From: Earliella scabrosa
Lineage: Eukaryota; Basidiomycota; Agaricomycetes; Polyporales; Polyporaceae
DNA length: 64,000 nucleotides
Reading direction: 5' to 3'
Assembly (NCBI GenBank): GCA_022605405.1
Contig: JABYQQ010000003.1
Span: 248,001 to 312,000 of the forward strand
Shown here piece after piece: positions 55,520 to 64,000 of this stretch; the first letter of the stretch is position 1, and each line of letters starts with the position of its first letter. The position numbers were made by a program, and so were the translations under genes. The notes under the pieces are model-generated. The model saw nothing but the letters and a program-made list of their open reading frames with translations, was not told where the DNA came from and made no database searches.

Positions 55520-56285
55520 CTATGCCTGAGAACACGGCCGTCCCCGCGTCCGCAAGCGGTGATGTGCGCTTTAGGCAGACACCAAAAGACGCGATGCACA
55601 GCGCGTGGGTGAAACCGACAAGGAGTGGTTAGCGCGTTGGAAACCTGGGATAAAGTAGTAGGCGATCCGCTAGCACCGTAAGTCCGACACGCCGCTGGGG
55701 ACTGGACATCTAGTGGCGGCAGGTCCTGAAAATTGACTGTCATGACAGGGGGCGGGGGCTTGTGTTGCCCGCACAACGCTCTTGTGTGAACGTAGACGTG
55801 AACGTCCGGCGTTCTTCGGGATCGCGACGAACACAGCACGCGCCTCGCCACCTTCTCTGACACCGAACCAGTCCGTGTGGGCGTAAGTACGTTATTATAT
55901 TTGAGCCAAGAGGAAAACTGAGATACCAACGGACCTGAATGTGCTTGGCAGACAGAAACGGATGGACGATCCCTATGGAGAATTTAGATGTTTATGACTG
56001 CTTTTCCATTTTCGCTTAATGAACGGACTCCGAGCGAGCTGTATGTACGGTGGATAATTTACATCAACGAGCAGTTAGTTGTATAGTGGTACTAAGATGA
56101 TTAACTGGAATGATACATCGCGGTAGGCAGGGCGCAATAGCATGAAGAACGCCGAAGCCGGGCGAATAGCACAGTGCAGAAGCTAGAATGTGTACGGCGA
56201 AGGATGGTAATGACTGGGTGCGTTGAAGAGAAGTGAAAGTGAGTCTATCCGCCCCCGAATGGGAGCATGGAATCAGCTATTGACC
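55520..56285. other. gene-free stretch
   Basis: 766 bp between the pseudogene and the GT31-like gene's 3' end. AT-richer than surrounding coding sequence; no gene or repeat seen. Confidence 0.5.
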
Positions 56286-59200
56286 CTAGTGTTTGCGTGC
56301 TCTACGAATCATTGTCCGCGTGTTCGTGAGTGTCTCCGTCGATGCTGAATCTGATATCGTCGACGTCGACTCCGAGCCGGTGTCCGTGGCGGCGGGTGAT
56401 GTTGGGTCCGCATCCACCGGTGGTTGAGAGACGTCAGCGTCTTCATCGCCTCCTGCGCTCTCGCTGGGGTCCGGTTGTTCTTCCTCCTGTTCTTGGTCAT
56501 GAGACTCGTCCAGCGCGCGCTCCAGCGGGGTCATGTCATCCCCCTGCAGTAGCGCGGCAGCCGTCTCGAGGAACCACATGTTCTTCTTGATGAAATGAAC
56601 GACGACCGTGCCGCCAACACGGCCGTCTTCATAGCGCCTCCGCCGGCCCTCACGGTACTTCCACGCCAGATCTGGGGTCTGCGAACCATCTGCAGGATGA
56701 ACAAGACCGATCAAGTCGCAAATTGTAGGCAGCCGAGACAGAGGTCAGTAAACGGTGATCGGTAAAGAAACAAGCGACGCCGCGCACCATCATGCACCAT
56801 GGACATGTCACTGCCTTCCACTAGCGCCTCAACGCTGTAATCCAACAATGCTTCCGATACCGGAGGAGAATAGCGAGTCCCGAACTTCGAAACCGTCGAA
56901 TGCGTCCATTTCTCCGGGGGCGAGATGTACTGTCCCAGAAGGGAAGAGTACGCCGTGCTGGAGAGCTCAGACTTGGCGGCCTGTTGCGCGAGATGTTCAA
57001 GATCACGCATGACGCCCTCCTGCACACGCTTGACTTCCGATGGGAACAGAAAGCCGTGCGAGTATCTGTCGGATAAGTCAAAGACAGCGCGAATCAGCGT
57101 GTGACTGCGATAAGCAGTGATAGAATGGCGAAACACGTACACGGTCCCCGCGCGTGGGTGATCGTAGATCCAGCACCGTTCGCTCGACCACCGTACCTGT
57201 TGTGCACGTGGATGAGCGCGAATCCACTTTGACGTCTGCTTGTCCTCGGCACCGCGCGTCATGGTCTTCACCATAGGATCCGACGCGACCCAGTTGACCA
57301 GAGCGTAGCTCAACGCGTACAGCTCGCCACCCATGAAACGATTCTTCACCAGATACCCCCAAAACACCAGCGGATCCGGAGACAAGGGTTCCACCGGTGT
57401 ACTGGGCGCCGCAGCCGCAAGGATGGGCGTCGGCCGTGTGAGATATGAGGGCAGAGAGACACTGAAGTAGGCAGCGATCGAATTGTAGTCGATGATGGGG
57501 CTCTCTTCAACGTCTTCGTCGTCTCCCCGAGGCGTTAGCTGCTTGCGGATGGTCGAGGGAATGGGAGGGGGGAGGGGATCCTTATGGAGTTCCACACGCA
57601 GACGCGCCTCAAGTTCGGCAAGCATCACGAAGGAATCGTCGTCGGCCTTGACCACGAAGTCTGGTCTCACCCATGGTTGAGGGGATCCGTCAAGCCGGTC
57701 ACGGTGTGCATGAACAGGGTCATGAGTCGCCAGAGCGGGAGCAGGGTTGGTGGCATTGAGATAGGTGAAGTCCTTCGGCACCTTGTCGAAGTTGTCGAAG
57801 TAGATGGGAGGGACCCAAGAGTGATTCGCGGCCCACGAGAAGAACGCATGCGTCTTGCCGTTGTTCATGTTCTCTTGAATAGGGAGGATGACGATGTCCT
57901 TGAAGGCTGGTGGTGGAGGCGTCAGGTCACCTATGACGGGTGCACAATGCGGATGCGGACTCACTATCCATTTCAAGCCTCACTCGTCGCTCCCAGTCCT
58001 TCCTTGGCTGACCCAGGATGAACCGCACAACCGTTCGCGAGGTCCCGACCCCACCGTCGCCCTCGCCCGCACCTTCCCTGCTCCGAACATGGTTCGCCCA
58101 CGTCGAACGCACCAACATTCTGCGCTCCACCGCAGTGTCCATCGAAAACACCCCAACAAATACACCTGCAGGTGCTAGCGAATCGAAGTCAGGTGGCGGG
58201 AACGGCGGGAGTGTGAAGTTCGTAGAGATGGGGGTCTTGAGGAATGCAGTTGTCGACAGCGACAGCGGAGGAGGGGCACCCGAGTGTTGAGGTAGCGTGC
58301 AGTATCCTCGCCATGGTAATGGCTCCTTGTCGGGGTTGAGGATGTAAATGAGGAGGAACGTGAGGGACACGCCAAAGATTGTGAGGAAAAGGAGAGTGAG
58401 CAGCTATACGAACGGCCAAGTCAGTGTCCGATAGTCGAGCGCGATCGCAAGAGAATCCAATCAACGCCGCACAACTGTCCGATCCTCCGGCCGCGCACAC
58501 AGCACGGATGCAATACTAAACACGCGCGAAAAACAACCAACAATGTACAAGTGACAAGGGGCATCGAGACGACGTCGAATATGACGCGCAATTGTTGGCG
58601 TGCACCCGTACAATCGGAGGCAAGGGCGAAGAAGCACAGCAAGACGAGACGTACGATGGTGACTGGTGTCTTCGGAAAGAACGGATGTCGAACCAATCTC
58701 CGGGCGATGCGTTTGAACGACCGAAAGCCCCAGATAACGTCCCTCCACCGCCGTCTCCGTCGCCATGGTTCGGTTGTCCCTCCAGCCGGCGTTGAGCTTG
58801 ACCTCGATGCCGAGCCAAAAGGAAACGCCCACCATCGCGGGCGCTCGCCTTCCCGCCAGACCGGCTGTCGTCGCCGTGGGCGACCGAGGAATGGAGACTC
58901 AGACTCGCTGTCGCTGTCTGAGCTGCATGAGGATGTGCCAGAGTAGTAGAAAGGAAGAGGAGAGGAGGAGCGCGATGGCACAGGCGTGTTCGTCGCGGTC
59001 GAACACACAGATTGGGTTTCCTGGCCGGCGTTCGGAGGGTAGAGACGTGAGCGGTCTGAAGATCTGCGGGGTGCAGCGCGTGCATTGAAATCCTCCTCGT
59101 CTTCGTCGTATGGGGGAACTGGGGGCTCAGGATGGGATTGCGCCTGACGGACATTCTGGGGAGCGGTGGAGGGACCGGCGGCGGAGTCGCCCTCTTGGTC

Positions 59201-59290
59201 TTCGGCGCTCTGGTCTTCAGCGTTCGTTACACGGGTCAGTGGGACATTGTCTCGTGTTGTGGGAGCGAAGAAGTCGCGAACAAATGACAT
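56286..59290 (-). CDS. GT31-type (beta-1,3-galactosyltransferase-like) Golgi glycosyltransferase
   Basis: Five exons (58655-59290, 57965-58403, 57141-57906, 56788-57065, 56286-56689) give 840 residues. A long basic and Ser-rich cytosolic N-terminus (about 212 residues) precedes one membrane helix (about 213-234, LLTLLFLTIFGVSLTFLLIY), so it is a type II Golgi-type protein. The luminal part has the GT31 features: VGVFSMDTAVERRMLVRSTW, VRFILGQPRK, DIVILPIQENMNNGKTHAFF, and VVKADDDSFVM with the metal-binding DDD at 447-449. A C-terminal disordered acidic tail of about 100 residues follows. Fungal GT31-like enzymes are poorly studied; donor and acceptor cannot be predicted. The cytosolic tail is unusually long for a Golgi enzyme. 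ATG 59290 was chosen; an in-frame start at 59329 would add 13 residues. Confidence 0.88.
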
Positions 59291-60023
59291 GGCCAGTTGG
59301 CAGGTTTTTGGGATGCAGGGGGATGCCAAAAACCAGCTTGGCTGTCACTCCGCGGCCAAGGTATATGGAGGTGGCAGAGGGTGGTAGACAGGGGGAGGAG
59401 GCAGCGAAGATTAATATGCGGGGAAGAAGGCGAGAGGTATTAGGGATTAGCGGGGCGGGATGGTACCGGAAAGAGAGAGAGACGAGAGAGCAAGAGACCA
59501 TGCACAGGCGCCTCTTTCTCCACCCGTTCGTCCGCTTATTGGGCGTCTATAGCATCCCCATTGCCATCAGCAACTGGCCGCCCAATTGCCGTCTTCATCA
59601 TTCCCAGATCATCCCGGTTCGTCCCAAATTACTATTGCCAACATCGTCAATTCGGCGAGTCTTTGCCTCCATGGTCGCGGTCGACTACAGCGGGGGTGTC
59701 ATTGTCCTTAAACCGTAAGTACGTCCTTGCTGCGCCTGTGTGAGCGGTAGTACCCCTGCGCAGTCCAAACCGATGCGCCGGTCTCAATTCACTGGACGCG
59801 CACAACACCGCCTGTAAAATGTGATCTGCCACAACCCAGACCTATGTTTGGTTGACGAACCAAGAGTTGGACTGTTCGATTTCAATGGCAACGTTACTAC
59901 TTCGTTATAGGGCTGAGTACCAATTACATTCCCCTATCACTATCGCGGCCGGCATACATAGCCCGTTCCAACAGCCTTCTCGACTACGCATTCCTACCTA
60001 AGCACTGCGCCTGCCTGACCCAG
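59291..60023. other. intergenic region upstream of the GT31-like gene
   Basis: 733 bp holding the GT31 promoter and the 3' flank of the next gene. A short plus-strand ORF near 59670 has no resemblance to anything known. Confidence 0.5.
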
Positions 60024-61437
60024 CTAGTGCAACCCCTCCCCATAGACTTTCTTCCAGCTCGGCCGCTCCTTCACGGTGTCCCAGAATGCCGCAATCTTGC
60101 TCTGACGTTCGGTAGACTCGGCGCCATTTGCTGGTATACCAGCACGACGGCGTGCCTCAGCCACAGAGAACTCTTTCGATAGAGTGAATCCGCCCCCAAC
60201 ATGGGCCTCAATCTTTGCGGTGATAGTGTTGCCATCATCGTGCTGCGTAGCTCCCGAAAGAAAGGCTATACGCGCGATCCATGCTGCCAAATGTAAGTCC
60301 GCAATGGACAGTTGATCGCCTACAGACATAGAGCAGTGACTGTCAACTCAGTGCATTCAGGAATGTTGCGATAGCTAGCCTACCGAGAACATACGGTCCA
60401 ATAATCTCCTTGTTGAGCGTGGTCAGGACGTCCTGCAGCCCGGTCCAAGCAGCAGTAGCCGACTTGAGATACTCTGTACGACTCAGGCGGGCTTCCTCCG
60501 ACAGATCTGCTTCGCTTTTCTCCGCGTCCCCGAAGACTTGGAGAAACTTGTCCGCAGCAAGCTTCTTCACTTGCCAGAATGCCTTGGTCTTATCGGAGAC
60601 CTGGACTAGTCCAGCGTCACTGTCGGCGAGGAGCTTTGCAAGAGCATCGCGTCTACCCGTCAGGAACGGGAGGAGATTCTTTGCCAGGGTCCGCAGCTCC
60701 TCTTCAGAGCGCGCGTTCATGTAGAAGAGCGCATTTGGATCAGCCGCCTGGCTATGGAGCACATCGATCACGAGGTTGGAAACGGTACTGAATGCGATAG
60801 TGGCAGGCGCGAGCGAAGGCGAGGGCGCAGTAGACGTGGTGTGGGTACGTGATTGCACCGAACGCGACTTGTCGAGGAACTCTACAATTGACTGTCCTGT
60901 GTATGAGTTCACGTACCGGATGCCAAGTCGCTTTACTGGTACCTTGGTGTCCTGGATAGCCTTGTAACGACTCTCGATCTCGGGAGCCAATGTCTTCTCC
61001 AGAGGCACAACGAGAGTGGGCACAGTACCTGGAAGGAATGCCGATGTTATGGATGAAAGTCGGTGAAAGACACTGTTGGATAGACGCACCACTGGGGTTG
61101 AGGCGCAGGTATGAGGGGGCAAAGTTCTCCCCCTTTGCTGTTGGACGCGCACATCGTCAATATCGAGAGGATTTCGCGTTGAGATGACATGCTCACCAAG
61201 GTCGACCTTCTTCAGGTCTACCTCATCGCCACCATATCCCTTTTCCTCGCTGCATGCGGGTAGCGCTACATGAGGACTGATTGCTGTGGTACCGATCCGA
61301 TCACTTACAGCGTGAGGAGTGCTAACGGGCGGGTTATCAATCGTGCGTCGCGCGCAACAAGGGCGGCGGTACTCACGAATCGAGGCCCAGATCGACTGGG
61401 GGCTGTAGTAGAGTGCAGCCTTGGGCAGATTAGCCAT
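60024..61437 (-). CDS. glutathione S-transferase-like protein
   Basis: Six exons (61377-61437, 61197-61265, 61090-61137, 60943-61028, 60384-60891, 60024-60319) give 355 residues. A thioredoxin-fold N-terminus (MANLPKAALYYSPQSIWASI, GENFAPSYLRLNPSGTVPTLVVP with the cis-Pro) and SIVEFLDKSRS are the GST-N features. A long helical insertion (about 150-260) follows, then the GST-C block IIGPYVLGDQLSIADLHLAAW. GST-type enzymes conjugate glutathione or serve as scaffolds. At 355 residues this is well above the usual 210-240; basidiomycetes have several such long members. The second junction (acceptor 61266) is the least certain, since the expected LLALEEKG is replaced by PLPACSEEKG. Shares a 396-bp promoter with SGT1. 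Confidence 0.82.
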
Positions 61438-61833
61438 GTCTGAGGAGGTGGGCGTGGTGGGTGGTGGAGGAGAGGCAGAGAGGGCAGAAGAGAAGCTGGC
61501 GCGGCGGGTGGAGTCCTGAACGGGCCATGTCTGGACTGAGCCCGATGAGTGTCGCTGTTTGCCCGCCACCGTGCATGACGTCGTGGACGTGTATTGCGCC
61601 CGATCCCATCTCCGCTGTTTCCCCTCGCGACTCGACGGTCCGCGACGCGTCGCGCCAGTCACGTGCTTCTAGAATATTCGCCCTCTTGCCTTCTTCGTCC
61701 ATCCATAACTGCTACTCCAGCACTTCATGTCCTTGTCTCTCTGCCTTGTCTCCTCCGCCATCCCTCTCCGCCTCTGCTGCACGCCACTGCGCTGCCCAGA
61801 CTGCCTGACAAAACATAGAGCGCAAATAGCAAT
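61438..61833. promoter_or_regulatory. divergent promoter between the GST-like gene and SGT1
   Basis: 396 bp between opposite start codons, containing a TGACGTCG near-match and C/T-rich tracts on the SGT1 side. No clear TATA. Confidence 0.45.
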
Positions 61834-62621
61834 ATGACGACCCCTCGGTATGTCCTAGGATCTCAAAGACGAAGTCTAGACCATGCTAAGAGACTTCGCC
61901 CGGCCGCGCATCATCTAGACACGAGTTCTACGAGACCGACGAGAAGCTCACCCTCTCGATCTTCGACAAGGGAGCAGATCCGGAGCAGGTCAAGGTCTCA
62001 TTTGAGCCTAGGAAGGTGTGTTGATCCAATCCCTCGCGATTCGTGTCTCGCAATTGACAACTGTGGCGTACCAGTTCTCCTACTCGCATGGGGACAAGAG
62101 TCTTGTTCTGGAGCCCCTGAAGGGTCAGATAGACCCCTCAAAGAGTGAATACTCTGTAGGCAAGGTCAAGGTTGAAGTGCGCTTCACTAAGGCCGCCCTC
62201 GGAAGATGGGGTGCCCTTGTCGGTGATAGCCCCGATCGTGCGTCTCCTCATACCTACGGACCAGTTGCACAAAGTTGACCATCGTTTTGCAGCCCTTTCT
62301 ACCTTCCCTACAAGCGCCGCTCCAACATCGTCTGCACCTCGTAAGCCTCGCAAGAACTGGGATGGCATCACCTCCGAGATCCTCAACTCGGAGAAGGGTG
62401 TTACGTCTGACCAGGACCCGAACGCTGGCGGAGACGCTGCCGTGAACGAATTCTTCCAGAAGTTGTACGCGGACGCTGACGACGACACTCGCCGCGCGAT
62501 GCTCAAGAGCTACCAGGAGAGCGGCGGAACTACGCTGAGCACCAACTGGGATGAGGTCAGGAAGGCGCCGGTTGAAGTCAAGCCACCCGAAGGTAGCGAG
62601 TGGAAGAAGTGGGCGGTGTGA
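61834..62621 (+). CDS. SGT1: SGT1-type CS/SGS-domain co-chaperone
   Basis: Exons 61834-61847, 61919-62015, 62075-62237 and 62293-62621 give 200 residues. A CS (p23-like) domain spans about 5-91 (HEFYETDEKLTLSIFDKG, VSFEPRKFSYSHGDKSLVLE, VEVRFTKAALGRWGALVGD) and an SGS domain about 112-200 (RKNWDGITSEILNSEKG, FFQKLYADADDDTRRAMLKS, GTTLSTNWDEV). SGT1 links Hsp90 to SCF ubiquitin ligases and kinetochore assembly. The TPR domain of yeast and plant SGT1 is absent, as I believe is usual in basidiomycetes. The first exon is only 14 nt. Confidence 0.93.
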
Positions 62622-63357
62622 TCAATGCCGGCACCGTGACTTAGGGGTGCGTCGGTCATAACGGAAATCGGGAATATTCGTGCTGTTGTATCAAATTGCT
62701 GTATCACGCTTCGTGGGCTTTCGATTGTACTGAAAATGTTGTTATGAATCTCGCCGAAATGCCGCGTCACCGGTAGGGTTGGGCTTGTGCTGTGTCCTCT
62801 CGATCTTTTGTTGCCATGTTGACCTCGGTACGCGCTCTCTCTGCTTTGCATCCGTCTCCGCTGACGGCGGCTCGCAGGTGCGCAGTGGATAAGTATTTGA
62901 ATGTTCACCGCCATGCTGTGCAGAGGATTGTACCCGGCACAGGCGCCCAGTCTCTCTCCGAGCTGCGCGGGGTCCCAGTCGGTCTGCGCACACTCGAATG
63001 CAACCGGTCGGATTTATGATCGCTCATCCTTGCCAGATGCCACCATCAACAACATCCGAGGTTTGCCTTGACCCTGCGGGCCCTATGCTTGTAAGGGCGC
63101 GCCGCAGTTCATGATCCCTTTTCCGGAAACCCACCTCGACGGCGAAAGTTTCACGATGACGAAACCCAGCGAGTAGTCGATCTCGGTACCCGGACCGCAG
63201 CATCAGTGGTACCTGCCTGCAGAAAGGGTCGTGCACTCAGGATGAGTATATAACAAGATTTGGAGTGGTCGGATACCCTCAGTTCTACGACCCAGTTTAA
63301 TCTCCTTCCTTCTACCGTCGCTTCCTCTTCTTCTCACATTCTCAAGAGCTTTGCACG
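62622..63357. other. intergenic region with promoter of the RTA1-family gene
   Basis: 736 bp. A TATATAA at 63247-63253 lies 105 bp before ATG 63358. No gene seen. Confidence 0.55.
63247..63253 (+). promoter_or_regulatory. TATA box for the RTA1-family gene
   Basis: TATATAA about 105 bp before the ATG at 63358. Assigned by position. Confidence 0.4.
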
Positions 63358-64000
63358 ATGGCTTCTGTCAATGTCACCGGTACGCGCTCTGCATCCAAGT
63401 GGCCCACGTTTTCGCTCATGTACGTGTCCCTCCAGACCCTGCGTTCGAACTCGACCCCGCCGAGAACAACCCGTATGGATACGTTCCAACCCTTTGGGTT
63501 TGTATCACGTTCATTGCGCTGTTTGGCGTGTCTACCTGTGCGTGAACTTTGCTATGTTGCCCGCGTACTCTACTCATAATGGACCCCTAGTCGCTCATAC
63601 GGTCCAAAGCTTCTACTTCCGCATGAGATGGCTACTACCGACTGCCTCTCTTGCGGGGATCATGGAAGTCATTGGGTGGTCCGCTCGGCTGTGGTCTAGT
63701 ATCAATCCTGCCAACCATGACCCATTCATCATGCAGTAAGTTTCAATCTCTGAGGCCGCAATTCCACGTTGCAGAAGTAACAGACGCACAGGATCTCGGT
63801 GACAATCATGGCACCATCCCCCCTCGTCGGCGCTCTCTTCATTTGCTTTGAGAAGGTCTTGGTGCGCCTCGGGGAGCAGTACAGCCGATTGCGCCCTCAG
63901 TGGTGTGAGTCTGCTCTTCTGACTCTGCACGCGACCTTCGCTTAATGGAGTTGGCTTGCAGATACTCGTATATTCCTCACATGCGTAAGTTGCTCATGCA
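63358..64000 (+). CDS. RTA1-family lipid-translocating membrane protein, 5' part only
   Basis: Exons 63358-63379, 63436-63537, 63591-63735, 63792-63904 and 63962-63984 join in phase; the gene runs off the right edge. The visible part has PYGYVPTLWVCITFIALFGV, FYFRMRWLLPTASLAGIMEV, IGWSARLWSS and MAPSPLVGALF, the early helices and the E(x)IGW motif of RTA1/Rsb1-type proteins, fungal seven-helix membrane proteins tied to resistance to toxic lipids and to sphingoid-base transport. About 135 residues are seen of an expected 300 or so. ATG 63358 follows a TATA box. Substrate unknown. Confidence 0.85.

Noticed and set aside
1..64000. CRISPR arrays, prophage or bacterial operon features
   Set aside because: The window is clearly eukaryotic with spliceosomal introns; no regularly spaced direct repeats were found.
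1..64000. tRNA genes
   Set aside because: I looked for T-loop GGTTCGAxTCC-type strings with matching acceptor stems and found none convincing by eye; a tRNAscan run would settle it.

Overview
This 64-kb window is nuclear DNA of a filamentous basidiomycete, most likely an Agaricomycete of polypore type. That assignment is inference from the gene set, the many short introns of about 45-80 bp, the GC-rich coding sequence and the high gene density; no marker in the window fixes the species. Nearly every gene is split, so the gene models below were built by hand by joining exons at GT-AG junctions (two GC-AG) and checking that the reading phase carries across each junction. I place 29 protein-coding loci (one a clear pseudogene, two cut by the window edges). 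I recognised no tRNA, rRNA, CRISPR array or intact transposon.

Left part (1-12 kb): the 3' end of an unknown gene, a DUF2235 alpha/beta-hydrolase in 18 tiny exons, a one-pass membrane protein of unknown family, two neighbouring CsbD-like small proteins, and a Ser/Thr-rich Mid2-like surface sensor.

Middle-left (12-22 kb): a tandem 2.1-2.2 kb duplication carries two near-identical quinone-oxidoreductase-type (MDR) genes, each repeat ending in a palindromic TGACGTCA (ATF/CREB-type) site; an isochorismatase-family hydrolase follows immediately and inherits the second site. A second Mid2-like sensor lies beyond it, so the enzyme group is bracketed by two related sensors. A 1.9-kb gene-free stretch follows.

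Middle (23-40 kb): a Rab4-type GTPase; a D-serine-dehydratase-like PLP enzyme head-to-head with an HSL-type esterase; an RBM39/Rsd1-type splicing factor; a ketol-acid-reductoisomerase-like protein that seems to have lost catalytic residues, head-to-head with a short-chain dehydrogenase, which in turn converges on a cupin; PEX16; and a coiled-coil protein.

Right part (40-64 kb): a Kre6/Skn1 glucan-synthesis GH16 protein, a CorA-type metal transporter with SMN in place of GMN, the rRNA-processing factor RRP36 head-to-head with a flavodoxin-like reductase, a 1312-residue polytopic membrane protein of unknown family, a decayed copy of the 3.2-4.8 kb membrane-protein gene, a GT31-type glycosyltransferase, a glutathione-transferase-like protein head-to-head with SGT1, and the start of an RTA1-family membrane protein.

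Most of the window is core fungal biology (cell wall, trafficking, peroxisome, RNA processing). The parts worth following up are the duplicated MDR/isochorismatase block with its shared regulatory element, the dispersed decayed paralog, the degenerate reductoisomerase with its divergent and convergent partners, and the large orphan membrane protein. I did not find evidence for a wholly new defence or mobile system.
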